From positions 1-42,211 of the IMG/VR virus record IMGVR_UViG_3300033273_000507: a stretch of 42,211 nucleotides of DNA. One strand, given 5' to 3'. The translations under genes and the position numbers were made by a program. This document shows, in pieces, positions 23,491-30,244 of this stretch; the first letter of the stretch is position 1; each line of letters begins with the position of its first letter. Origin of the DNA: a virus. Under the pieces are notes generated by a model that was given only the letters and a program-made list of their open reading frames with translations, ran no database searches and was not told the origin of the DNA.

Positions 23491-23628
23491 ATGGATGAGT
23501 TCCGCGAGGCGCTGCGCTTCTATATAAAGAACCCTTGGACGTTCCTGGCCGAATTGCTGGGCGTCCTGTCAATCTTTGGGCTTTGCTATGTGCTGCTTAT
23601 TGTCGGCCATGCGCTAGGCCTTAACTAA
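23491..23628 (+). CDS. Single-span membrane peptide, 45 aa (islet gene 8)
   Basis: Frame ATG at 23491 to TAA at 23626-23628. It has an N-terminal amphipathic part (DEFREALRFYIKNPWTFLAE), then a membrane span (LLGVLSIFGLCYVLLIVGHAL). A ribosome-binding site (GGAG) lies upstream, in the end of the previous gene. It is the last gene before the terminator at 23629-23691. Its size and composition suit a small membrane effector. Function unknown. Confidence 0.6.
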   Translation: MDEFREALRFYIKNPWTFLAELLGVLSIFGLCYVLLIVGHALGLN

Positions 23629-23691
23629 CCAAAGCCTGACGGCTTTGGTTTGCGCCCGATTGCTTCCGGCTGGCAATCGGGCGCTTTTTTT
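23629..23691 (+). terminator. Double hairpin rho-independent terminator of the islet
   Basis: The first hairpin is CCAAAGCC-TGAC-GGCTTTGG (23629-23648) followed by TTT. The second has a perfect 12-bp stem, GCGCCCGATTGC / GCAATCGGGCGC (23652-23663, 23673-23684), followed by seven T. This is a textbook terminator on the plus strand. The opposite strand has no T-run, so it works mainly one way. The stop of the converging minus gene lies in its T-tail. Confidence 0.92.
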
Positions 23692-24112
23692 ATTTTCTCG
23701 GTCTGCCGCGCTTCTTAGGCTGCTGCGCTTCCATAATTTCAAAAGCAATGGCCGCATAGCCAGCAACGTCCCGCCAGTTATCCAGGCTGTTTGGATTGTG
23801 CGCGACTCTACCCAACTTCAAAATGATACCGAACGCAGCCACATCCTGGGCGGCTATGTCCTGGCCGGATCTGTTGCCCAGGTATCCGCGCAGCATGGCA
23901 GCCGTGCGGCCCATGTTTTCGCCTGGCTCGCCATACTCGCCGTTTCGCTCAATCCCGACCAAGTGCTGCGCCTCCGCCAGCATTTTTACGCGGACAGGCG
24001 GGGAATCCAATTTGGTAGAATCCAATTTGACAACATTGGTGGAATCCAATCTTTTACGTTTAGAAGGGGATTTCGTCATCGAAGAACGTGTCTTTCTTGC
24101 TACTCTTGCCAT
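23690..24112 (-). CDS. DUF6378-like phage protein, 140 aa
   Basis: I chose the ATG at 24112 because AGAGGA precedes it at good distance; other in-frame starts are at 24142 and 24079. Residues 1-45 are very basic (ARVARKTRSSMTKSPSKRKR). The rest matches the compact helical DUF6378 pattern: MLAEAQHLVGIERNGEYGEP, then GENMGRTAAMLRGYLGNRSG, and ILKLGRVAHNP with NWRDVAGYAAIAFEI. This pattern resembles a MazG/dUTPase-like helical NTP-related fold in layout, but I would not claim activity. It overlaps the upstream gene by 53 bases. It is the last gene of the replication block. Confidence 0.7.
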   Translation of the reverse strand: MARVARKTRSSMTKSPSKRKRLDSTNVVKLDSTKLDSPPVRVKMLAEAQHLVGIERNGEYGEPGENMGRTAAMLRGYLGNRSGQDIAAQDVAAFGIILKLGRVAHNPNSLDNWRDVAGYAAIAFEIMEAQQPKKRGRPRK

Positions 24113-24698
24113 CTTTTTCCTCTTTCGGTTTGATGCTCTCAATTACAGACCCTGGGAATACGTCTTTTACTGACTTGACCAGTGGGCTGTTCTCTTCCCA
24201 GTATTTTATGATCCGGCATATCTCATCGAGCGTATATGTCCGGCTCACTGATTCTGGGTCTACTAATTTGGCAACGCCGCTATCCTGGATGATCGCGTAT
24301 GGTTTCCCACCAGCGTCATCAGGGGCGATCGCGTACCAAATACGCTCATCGGCTGGCTGATGCCCATTCTTTTCGGCGTACCGTTCCAGGGCGTTCCAAC
24401 CAGCAATCATATTGTTTGCTTTTTGCACCAGGTAATTGTGGTCATCGTTGTTCGCTGCATCGTTGAGGTTTTGCCTGGCTTGCTCGAATTTCACCGCGAG
24501 ATCGGGCGGCGCTAATCGTTCCAACCTACCAATGCCCCATCGCTGTTCGAGTCTCCGTGCCACCTCATCCACGCTATCCATCGCTGCACGGACTATCGTG
24601 TATCGACTATCGCTCCACATTGCTGGCGGATACCAGGCATCCTCACCTCTCGCTTTAGGCTTTGCCTTTGTCTTGCTGTACCGTCCTTTATATCCCAT
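24060..24698 (-). CDS. Replication-block protein with SSB-type C-terminal tip, 212 aa
   Basis: GAGGTAAC lies 5 bases before the ATG at 24698. The protein has a basic Gly/Lys start (GYKGRYSKTKAKPKARGEDA), a helical middle (EVARRLEQRWGIGRLERLAP, KANNMIAGWNALERYAEKNG) and a small mixed segment (YAIIQDSGVAKL). A charged linker follows, then the very end DTFFDDEIPF. That end matches the acidic tip of bacterial SSB proteins (DDDIPF), which docks host replication and repair proteins. No OB-fold is apparent, so this looks like a different protein bearing an SSB-like tip. It is directly downstream of the candidate origin. Function unknown. Confidence 0.7.
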   Translation of the reverse strand: MGYKGRYSKTKAKPKARGEDAWYPPAMWSDSRYTIVRAAMDSVDEVARRLEQRWGIGRLERLAPPDLAVKFEQARQNLNDAANNDDHNYLVQKANNMIAGWNALERYAEKNGHQPADERIWYAIAPDDAGGKPYAIIQDSGVAKLVDPESVSRTYTLDEICRIIKYWEENSPLVKSVKDVFPGSVIESIKPKEEKDGKSSKKDTFFDDEIPF

Positions 24699-24753
24699 CG
24701 AGTTACCTCACCATCGTGCCACCGTTGCACCGTTCCCACATACCAGCCGAATA

Positions 24754-24812
24754 CCATACCCCGCCTGACGCCTACTTTCCGTTCAAGCGGAAGTAGTGCG
24801 TAAGGGGTATGG
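24754..24812. repeat. Nested inverted repeats (candidate origin hairpin)
   Basis: The outer arms CCATACCCC (24754-24762) and GGGGTATGG (24804-24812) are perfect 9-base complements. Inside them CTACTT(T)CCG and CGGAAGTAG (around 24772-24796) form a second stem with one bulged T and the loop TTCAAG. The inner arms are themselves copies of the TACTTCCGCC repeat. Such a double hairpin could form when strands separate and serve as a primase or Rep-type start. This is inference. Confidence 0.6.
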
Positions 24813-24966
24813 GGTACTACTTCCGCCCTACTTACCGCCTACTTCCGCCCTACTTCCGCCATTTTAGAAGCAGAGAACTATTTACTTCCGCCGTTTTTGC
24901 GAGTTCACCCCCGCTACTTCCGCCGTTTTTGGCTATTCCCCCCTGTTACTTCCGCTGGCGGAAGTG
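24773..24966. repeat. Iteron-like array (TACTTCCGCC), candidate replication origin
   Basis: Ten copies of TACTTCCGCC or a near variant are present. Four stand in direct tandem at 11-base steps (24818, 24829 with a one-base insertion, 24840, 24851). Four are at exact 32-base steps (24851, 24883, 24915, 24947). One imperfect copy starts at 24773, and inverted copies lie at 24787-24795 and 24957-24966. The last two copies face each other as ACTTCCGC-TG-GCGGAAGT. Spacing by one and three helical turns puts them on the same DNA face, as in protein-binding iterons. The array lies just after the primase-helicase and the small zinc-protein genes. Its right end is inside the coding end of the latter. 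Confidence 0.8.
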
Positions 24967-25142
24967 ATTTGCGCTGTTGGCTTTTCGCACGTTTCGCCCT
25001 GGCAGCAATCGTTGACCACCCTATGGCAAATGTGACATTGCTCATGGCCATGCACGTTGATCGGCTTCCAGGCCGACATACAGAAAGGGCATCGATTTGC
25101 CGCTATACGCCGTGCGATTTCGCCATCACCTTCTTCAATCAT
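24933..25142 (-). CDS. Small zinc-binding protein, 69 aa
   Basis: Two Cys/His pairs are suggestive of a zinc ribbon or knuckle: CPFC near residue 18 and CHIC-H near residue 36, with further cysteines in DCCQGETC. The ATG at 25142 overlaps the primase stop by 8 bases, with GGCGGAGA upstream. The tail is polar (SASGSNRGE). Its gene end carries two of the origin repeats. It may bind DNA near the origin or assist the primase-helicase. This is inferred from position and metal motif. Confidence 0.65.
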   Translation of the reverse strand: MIEEGDGEIARRIAANRCPFCMSAWKPINVHGHEQCHICHRVVNDCCQGETCEKPTAQITSASGSNRGE

Positions 25143-27312
25143 TTCTCCGCCCCCATGCTGGTTGATCGTCTGGTGTTCGGATCACGCGGATGCCTTTTGT
25201 CTTGGTCTTGCTGTCGTGAACCGTGTTTTCGATAAATCCTTGCTCCGACCAGGCGACTATGTACCCCCTGGCTGCACGTTTCGGCATCCCATATTCATTG
25301 ACAAGCCAGGCTTGTAGGCTGCGAGTCGTGTTTGTCGCCATCGCGAACGGCTCATCCGTACCCCAGCGCCTGTTGATCTCCGTGAATATCGCTTGTGTTT
25401 GGACTCGATCCAGCTTGGCTGACGCCTCGAGGATTCCATCCACTTCCATCGTGCGGTCTATCAGCAGCCCAGACTCATCGCGTATAAAAGCCCTGGTGCT
25501 GTTGTCCGCTGCGTCATTGACCTTAACAATGCCGCCCATGACACAATTACCAACACCCGCCTCGAAGCCCATCTTCTGCGCTACAACGATCTCATCGGAC
25601 TCCGGCATCTGCCATAGGCCATAGACCCACCTAGCGCCGTCTACGAGCGCTGTAGTGCCTCTAATCGCTTCCCTGGCCTGGACAGACTTACGGATGCTGA
25701 ACGTGCCTTCCTTACGCATATGGTGGGCAATCAGGACGTTCGCGCCAGCGGCCACACATAACTCACTCATCAGCGACCACCAGAATTGAGCAGCCGCCGG
25801 ATCTGTGTTGATGTCAGCTGCCGCAAATGCTTGCAGCGGGTCAATGATAACCAGGGCAATGTTGCCCATCTCTGTAAGTTGCTGCCTTACATCCGCAAAC
25901 TCTGGCGTGACGCTGTATTGCCCCATCACATTTTGGATAAACGGCATCGGGCCACCAGCATCCGGCATTGGGACTACAAATAGATTCCCCGCTGCTCTCT
26001 CACGCAAGTTGGGGCCGCTGATATTCGCGATCCGGCGGTGCATACTGTTTGCTGAGTCTTCCGCGCCCAGGAACACCACCTTGCCATTGTGAACCACCTT
26101 GCCGCCGAGCGCTGTTTCCTGGTGCATATTCTGGTCGCCGCCAGCCACCTTCATCGCTAGATCGAGCAAGATAAACGACTTGCCGAGTCCGCCGACAGCC
26201 GCCATCAGCCCAGGGACTCGCCTGGGTAATATGTTTTCGATAAGCCATTCTTGTTCTGGGGCGTCACCAGCATAGCGGTTCATTCCCCAATCAGAGATGC
26301 GTAGGGAGCGCTGTTCGGGTGGCGTACCCACGCTCCCTACGCTGGCCGAACCCTGGTCGTGATGCGGAGTTGAAAGCATCGTTTGGGTCGGTTTCTCTGA
26401 ACCAGGCACTACACCATGTAGAATCCGCAATTCGTTATTTCTAGCTCTTTTTAACTGGTAGTTGGCCTTGTATTGGAATAACTCTATCCCGCGACCATCA
26501 GACGCCAGGTCGCTGCCCCTTGCTTTTGCCTTGGCGGCAAAGGTAGGCCAGGCGTCCTCGACTAATTCCTCAACGGTTGGCAGCACACCTTTCTGCGCCC
26601 ACCAGGTTCGGATTGTGCCAAGGATCAGCTGCACCATGTAGCCCTCACGGCCATCAACAAGGTCGCCCCAACGGTCAGTTGTCGTCCCTTGTATGACAGA
26701 AGTGGACATACTTCCGTTTTCAGCGCCAATCCTGGCCATTTCCCGCAGCCAGTCAGGGCTTTCCTCGATGTCATCGCGGTGCGGCGATACAATATACTGG
26801 TTGCCAGATTTATGATTTGACGGACAAACAACCACAAAGCCGCCCTCGCCCCTGGTGTCGATCCCATCGCCCAGGGTGTTCTTGCCTGTCAATATCTCGA
26901 TGTCAGGCGGCGCTTTGTAAAAGTAGTGACGCCCACCAGATCCTGTGATCTGCTCGAGGGTGTCAGGCAAATCATCATTTGCCATTTGCAAATCGTCTAA
27001 TGTGTCCGGCCCTGGCTTGCCTGGGCCAATGTCAACATCCACAACAAATATGTTGCCGCTGATCTTGCCAGTAACAACGCCCAGGTTGTAATCGGCAAAC
27101 CGACCATCGAACCACATTTCTAATGTGTGCGTGTCAGCCTTCTTTTCCTGGTACATCTTCCAGCGGCTTGGCGCTGGGTGCTTGCCAGGGCTTGGGCAAT
27201 CCTTACCCATCTTGCAGCTGCACACCCCATCCTTGACGTAATGGACAGGGATAACGCTAAAGCCCTTTTCAAACCAAAATTTGGCCCACTCTGTTTTTGA
27301 TTGTTCTTTCAT
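25135..27312 (-). CDS. Primase-polymerase / RepA-like helicase fusion, 725 aa
   Basis: The N-terminal domain (about 1-200) is an archaeo-eukaryotic-type primase-polymerase. It has a Cys-rich stretch CSCKMGKDCPSPGKHP (31-46), strand IFVVDVDIG with metal-binding Asp92/Asp94, SGGRHYF with His129, and GIDTRGEGGFVV. The C-terminal domain is a RecA-like RepA/AAA_25 ATPase. Walker A is AAVGGLGKS (371-379). VVFLGAEDS, the Walker B strand ALVIIDPLQAF, and NVLIAHHMRKE with the sensor region follow. It should unwind and prime phage DNA. The ATG at 27312 is preferred over the longer frame to 27390, because the latter would run through the terminator hairpin and into the upstream gene. A perfect terminator lies 13 bases upstream. 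Confidence 0.88.
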   Translation of the reverse strand: MKEQSKTEWAKFWFEKGFSVIPVHYVKDGVCSCKMGKDCPSPGKHPAPSRWKMYQEKKADTHTLEMWFDGRFADYNLGVVTGKISGNIFVVDVDIGPGKPGPDTLDDLQMANDDLPDTLEQITGSGGRHYFYKAPPDIEILTGKNTLGDGIDTRGEGGFVVVCPSNHKSGNQYIVSPHRDDIEESPDWLREMARIGAENGSMSTSVIQGTTTDRWGDLVDGREGYMVQLILGTIRTWWAQKGVLPTVEELVEDAWPTFAAKAKARGSDLASDGRGIELFQYKANYQLKRARNNELRILHGVVPGSEKPTQTMLSTPHHDQGSASVGSVGTPPEQRSLRISDWGMNRYAGDAPEQEWLIENILPRRVPGLMAAVGGLGKSFILLDLAMKVAGGDQNMHQETALGGKVVHNGKVVFLGAEDSANSMHRRIANISGPNLRERAAGNLFVVPMPDAGGPMPFIQNVMGQYSVTPEFADVRQQLTEMGNIALVIIDPLQAFAAADINTDPAAAQFWWSLMSELCVAAGANVLIAHHMRKEGTFSIRKSVQAREAIRGTTALVDGARWVYGLWQMPESDEIVVAQKMGFEAGVGNCVMGGIVKVNDAADNSTRAFIRDESGLLIDRTMEVDGILEASAKLDRVQTQAIFTEINRRWGTDEPFAMATNTTRSLQAWLVNEYGMPKRAARGYIVAWSEQGFIENTVHDSKTKTKGIRVIRTPDDQPAWGRRND

Positions 27313-27324
27313 TGTCGCCACCCG

Positions 27325-27355
27325 AAAAAAAAAGGGGGCGGCGTTTACCGCCCCC
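27325..27355 (-). terminator. Rho-independent terminator just before the primase gene
   Basis: On the minus strand, GGGGGCGG-TAAACG-CCGCCCCC (perfect 8-bp stem, 6-base loop, 27355-27334) is followed by nine T (27333-27325). It starts 9 bases after the stop of the upstream gene and ends 12 bases before the primase ATG. Readthrough or a start within the leader is needed for primase expression, so it probably acts as an attenuator. Confidence 0.93.
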
Positions 27356-27364
27356 AGTTGCCTC

Positions 27365-27955
27365 CTATATCTCTCCGAAGTCAACATCATCAGAGGCGGC
27401 AGCGGCAGCGACAGTTGCTGCTTCTACCTTTGGCTCAACATCGGGATTTGCATCCGCTGATAAGGCGTCAGGGCGATCAACCCATTTTACGATTTCAAAA
27501 CTAGGGATACGGCTTCCTCCCTTCCCCAGTTTTACCCTAACAGCATCGCCGATCTTGATTGCTGGGACTTGACCATTGCCAAATTTAGACTCGGCCTCGT
27601 TGTAGAGTTTCTTCACAAACTCCAAAACGCCGACCTGGCTAGAGCAAAGTTCCCGAACAGGCTCATCGCCGAACAGTTTTGTGCTGTAAAATTGCACTGA
27701 AATGCCCTGTCTATGGGCATCAGATGGCTTTGGACACTTGGTCACATCGTTACCAGGCCATTCAACCCAGTCGCGGCCACCTTGCAAATTTAACCAGCCC
27801 TGTTGAATTTGCTCGATATCGACTACGACAGGCGCAGATTCCATATCGACATTCACCAGGTCGCCATCAGGCGTTGACCGCAGCCAGCAGTTTTCTTCAA
27901 CCGAGAAGCGGACAAAAGGGCTACCGCCCCCAGAGTTTACAAAATTTAACGGCAT
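27365..27955 (-). CDS. Possible ssDNA-binding protein with acidic tail, 196 aa
   Basis: A mixed beta-rich protein. Residues about 15-60 (FVRFSVEENCWLRSTPDGDL, VDMESAPVVVDIEQIQQGWL) and about 80-160 (ISVQFYSTKLF, IKIGDAVRVKLGKG) would fit an OB-like core. The C-terminus is Ala-rich then acidic with a hydrophobic end (AASDDVDFGEI), as in phage SSBs such as T7 gp2.5. GGAG precedes the ATG at 27955. It lies between recombination genes and the primase-helicase, where an SSB would be expected. No exact family is recognised, so this is a reasoned guess. Confidence 0.65.
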   Translation of the reverse strand: MPLNFVNSGGGSPFVRFSVEENCWLRSTPDGDLVNVDMESAPVVVDIEQIQQGWLNLQGGRDWVEWPGNDVTKCPKPSDAHRQGISVQFYSTKLFGDEPVRELCSSQVGVLEFVKKLYNEAESKFGNGQVPAIKIGDAVRVKLGKGGSRIPSFEIVKWVDRPDALSADANPDVEPKVEAATVAAAAASDDVDFGEI

Positions 27956-27964
27956 ATCAGTCTC

Positions 27965-28327
27965 CTAATTTTTCCGTTTTTTAGCGCCCCCATTTCTACG
28001 GCGGGGGGCGAACACCGAGCCGAGGAGTTCGGCTGAGTACCGCGTATGCAACCATTGCAGTACGCGGGGTCTGAACCAGTCAGGCTCAACACCAGCGTTG
28101 AGACAGACCGCTTCAAAGTCTTTGTAATCACGCATCAGCCAACGGATGGCGTCCTTTGCCTGGTTGCGTTTCGTGACATTCGAGTTTTGCAGATGCTCCG
28201 CATCGACAATGGCTTGCCAGAGGACTCGCCACCAAAGGTACTGGTAGACATTGAGTCCGTACTCCTCGATTGGAGTTTCAAATAGCGCATCCCTATCCGT
28301 AATATTGTGCCGCGATGTCTTGGGCAT
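27965..28327 (-). CDS. Hypothetical protein of the recombination block, 120 aa
   Basis: A helical, Trp-rich protein: EYGLNVYQYLWWRVLWQAIV, VTKRNQAKDAIRWLMRDYKD, and CLNAGVEPDWFRPRVLQWLH. The C-terminal tail is basic (RRRNGGAKKRKN). It starts inside the end of the RecB-like gene (35-base overlap), so it is read together with it. I recognise no fold. Nucleic-acid binding is suggested by the basic tail only. Confidence 0.65.
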   Translation of the reverse strand: MPKTSRHNITDRDALFETPIEEYGLNVYQYLWWRVLWQAIVDAEHLQNSNVTKRNQAKDAIRWLMRDYKDFEAVCLNAGVEPDWFRPRVLQWLHTRYSAELLGSVFAPRRRNGGAKKRKN

Positions 28328-29123
28328 CTGACCAGTAAAAGGAATCAGGGTTATGCGGCAGTGCTGCTATGATCTGCGTAGCGTCACTCGAAAGTCTTAA
28401 TAAAGCCTCCATTTGTTTTACGGTTCGTTTGAACGAGGCCAGGTAGTAGTCTGGGTCGTCCATCTCCAGCCAAATCCAGGGATCTTTTTGCCTGGTCAGG
28501 CAGTAAAGGAATTTCACGCCAGGGCGCTCACCAGTCATCGATTGCACTGCTCTTTGATAGACAGCTGCCTGGATGCCGTGAGATAGCGACCACTTGCTTG
28601 GCGCTTTCGATGTTGTCTTGAGGTCAACGATCAGGTTGTGCTGCGGATACCAGAAGTCGAGGTATCCAATCAGCGGGACAGTCCCATTGTCGCCGTCCGC
28701 AAACCGCACATCGATACCCACGCTATGCTGACGTTCGCCTTTCGCTGGGTCTTCTGGCCGTCCAAGCGGCATCAGCTGCTCGAGCGCCGTTTCAGTCATG
28801 CGCTTCACAATCGGGACACGCTTCTCGATCTCTTCAGCGTAGCCCTTCATCATCGCGCCACGTTCTTTCAGCTGATCGATGGATCGCTCAACACATTCTG
28901 GGATGTCCACGCCATTGAACACGCCCCACTCAACACCAGCCTCAACGGCAAACCCTTGTATGGCTGCCCAACCAGCACCGAACTTGGCCCCGCCCAAATA
29001 CTGTGTTGCCCAGGCATCCGGCGCTTCACGAAACTTATTGACGTTGCTGACACTTATTCTGTTAATGCCGTGCGTCTGGAACCCATTTTTTGATGTTGGT
29101 TTTGCTGTCGGTTTGTCTGTCAT
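28293..29123 (-). CDS. RecB-like PD-(D/E)XK exonuclease, 276 aa
   Basis: Near the N-terminus, ISVSNVNKFREAPDAWATQY is the start pattern of RecB/Cas4-like nucleases. The catalytic set is present: Asp156 in GYLDFW, Asp167-x-Lys169 in LIVDLKTTSKAPS, and the RecB motif Gln185...Tyr189 in GIQAAVYQRA. I chose the ATG at 29123, directly after the stop of the RuvC-like gene (TGATATG); a longer frame starting at 29165 would overlap that gene by 41 bases. It probably acts in phage recombination, making ends for annealing with the SSB-like protein. Confidence 0.82.
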   Translation of the reverse strand: MTDKPTAKPTSKNGFQTHGINRISVSNVNKFREAPDAWATQYLGGAKFGAGWAAIQGFAVEAGVEWGVFNGVDIPECVERSIDQLKERGAMMKGYAEEIEKRVPIVKRMTETALEQLMPLGRPEDPAKGERQHSVGIDVRFADGDNGTVPLIGYLDFWYPQHNLIVDLKTTSKAPSKWSLSHGIQAAVYQRAVQSMTGERPGVKFLYCLTRQKDPWIWLEMDDPDYYLASFKRTVKQMEALLRLSSDATQIIAALPHNPDSFYWSDAQDIAAQYYG

Positions 29124-29124
29124 A

Positions 29125-29592
29125 TCAATCAACACTCGCGCCATGAGAAACGGCATAGTAGGCAATCAAAGCCGCATCTGCCCTGCCGTCATCTTTCTTT
29201 CTGGAAAAATACTGAGCGTATGCTGGGAGCAGCTGACACGCCCTTTCGCGGCTGCCGTCTTTACCAGGCGGCACTTTTAATGCTCGTTGCCAGGTTGTAG
29301 GCGGCACAGTTGTAATCGGCATATCAAGACCAGCCGCAACGCCCAACAGAACGCCGTAGCTTTTACCGAAATTGAACATTGATGAAACGCCCTGTCCTGG
29401 CATAGCGCCAACACGCTCGATACAAACAGGGCCGTGATTATCTCTTAAAATGTTAGCTATGAGTTGCGGGGATACAGATTTTTTCCCCCGCACCTCCATA
29501 ATTGGCATATCGTGGATGTCGAGAACACCGTCATTGACATCAAAACAAACTAAAGCGCCGTTTAGGCCAGGATCTATTCCCCAGACAACCAT
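29125..29592 (-). CDS. RuvC-like Holliday junction resolvase, 155 aa
   Basis: The RNase H-fold core carries the RuvC residues Asp7 (WGIDPGLNG), Glu59 (VCIERV) and the C-terminal pair Asp135/Asp139 (KDDGRADAALIA). The segment MFNFGKSYGVLLGVAAGL and the VPPTTWQRAL strand-helix agree with RuvC family members. The length is close to the bacterial enzyme (170-180). It likely resolves branched phage DNA before packaging. The gene overlaps the upstream hypothetical gene by 19 bases and is followed by the RecB-like nuclease. Confidence 0.85.
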   Translation of the reverse strand: MVVWGIDPGLNGALVCFDVNDGVLDIHDMPIMEVRGKKSVSPQLIANILRDNHGPVCIERVGAMPGQGVSSMFNFGKSYGVLLGVAAGLDMPITTVPPTTWQRALKVPPGKDGSRERACQLLPAYAQYFSRKKDDGRADAALIAYYAVSHGASVD

Positions 29593-29849
29593 TCATCCAC
29601 CTGTTTTTTGTCAATCTTTGCACTGAAAACAGCCTCTACAGTCTTGCGGCCATCAGAATAATTGTAAATCATCCGCGCAGCGCGGACTCTGGTTGCGAGG
29701 TCTGTGCCTTCATCGTTCGCTATTCTATCGATGAGACTCATAACGTGGTTTTTTTCCATAGACCACGGCTCACACTCGACAATCCATTCCTCGAAAGTGT
29801 CGAGGTCATCGAACCTGTTGATCGGCAGTTTTATTACCTGTGCGCTCAT
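29574..29849 (-). CDS. Hypothetical early protein, 91 aa
   Basis: A helical, acidic protein (IKLPINRFDDLDTFEEWIVE, then EKNHVMSLIDRIANDEG, then TRVRAARMIYNYSD). It ends KKQVDEWLSGE. The start at 29849 overlaps the Cro-like stop by 4 bases and the end overlaps the resolvase start by 19. It is second in the early minus-strand operon. No family recognised. The overlap and order support it as a real gene. Confidence 0.65.
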   Translation of the reverse strand: MSAQVIKLPINRFDDLDTFEEWIVECEPWSMEKNHVMSLIDRIANDEGTDLATRVRAARMIYNYSDGRKTVEAVFSAKIDKKQVDEWLSGE

Positions 29850-30073
29850 GCCACCTCCTCAATAATATAATCAAGCAAATCGAACCGCTGGCCACGCCGC
29901 TTGGCTATAATAGCCAGGGCGCAAAGATGCGGTGAGGGAACGCGGCTATTCCTACGCCACTTATCAACAGCATCTCGCGTAATAGGTACGCCAGCCTCTG
30001 TTAATGTTCGCGCCGTAGCAGTCATACCACCGAAATCTCTCACGATCCGCTTGGCATCCATCGTTATTTTCAT
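29846..30073 (-). CDS. Cro-like DNA-binding regulator, 75 aa
   Basis: A helix-turn-helix is visible: GGMTATARTLTEAGVPITRD as the first two helices, and AVDKWRRNSRVPSPHLCALA as the recognition and following helices. The length and the divergent position opposite the repressor gene are those of Cro. It is the first gene of the minus-strand early operon. It should bind operators in the 30074-30244 interval and favour lytic growth. Role inferred from fold and context. Confidence 0.78.
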   Translation of the reverse strand: MKITMDAKRIVRDFGGMTATARTLTEAGVPITRDAVDKWRRNSRVPSPHLCALAIIAKRRGQRFDLLDYIIEEVA

Positions 30074-30244
30074 GTCTTGTAACCTGATGTCTGTCGTTGT
30101 CTTCCGCTACTGCCAACATTGCCACGGACGATTCTTCCGTGCAACAGTTTTTTTAATGACGATTTACTTCTAAATTATCCGTGGACATTTCTTACGCATT
30201 GTGTTTAGACTTCCGATCAACTTGCGTCAACAAAGGAGGTTATC
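30074..30244. promoter_or_regulatory. Repressor/Cro control region with two related operator-like sites
   Basis: Two similar sites are seen. Site 1 begins GGACGATTCTTCCG (30126-30139) and lies within the inverted repeat CACGGA...TCCGTG (30123-30141). Site 2 begins GGACATTTCTTACG (30183-30196), with a TCCGTG half-site at 30178-30183. On the minus strand TTGACG is 17 bases from TAAACA, a weak candidate early promoter. AAAGGAGG (30233-30240) is the ribosome-binding site that supports the TTG start of the repressor at 30245. Confidence 0.55.

Noticed and set aside
24773-24966. CRISPR-like short repeats near 24.8 kb
   Set aside because: The repeat unit is 10-11 bases, the spacing is 11 or 32 bases, there are inverted copies and no cas genes; iterons explain it better.
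25135-27390. Longer primase start at 27390
   Set aside because: Would translate through the terminator hairpin and overlap the upstream gene; the ATG at 27312 gives the normal primase-polymerase N-terminus.
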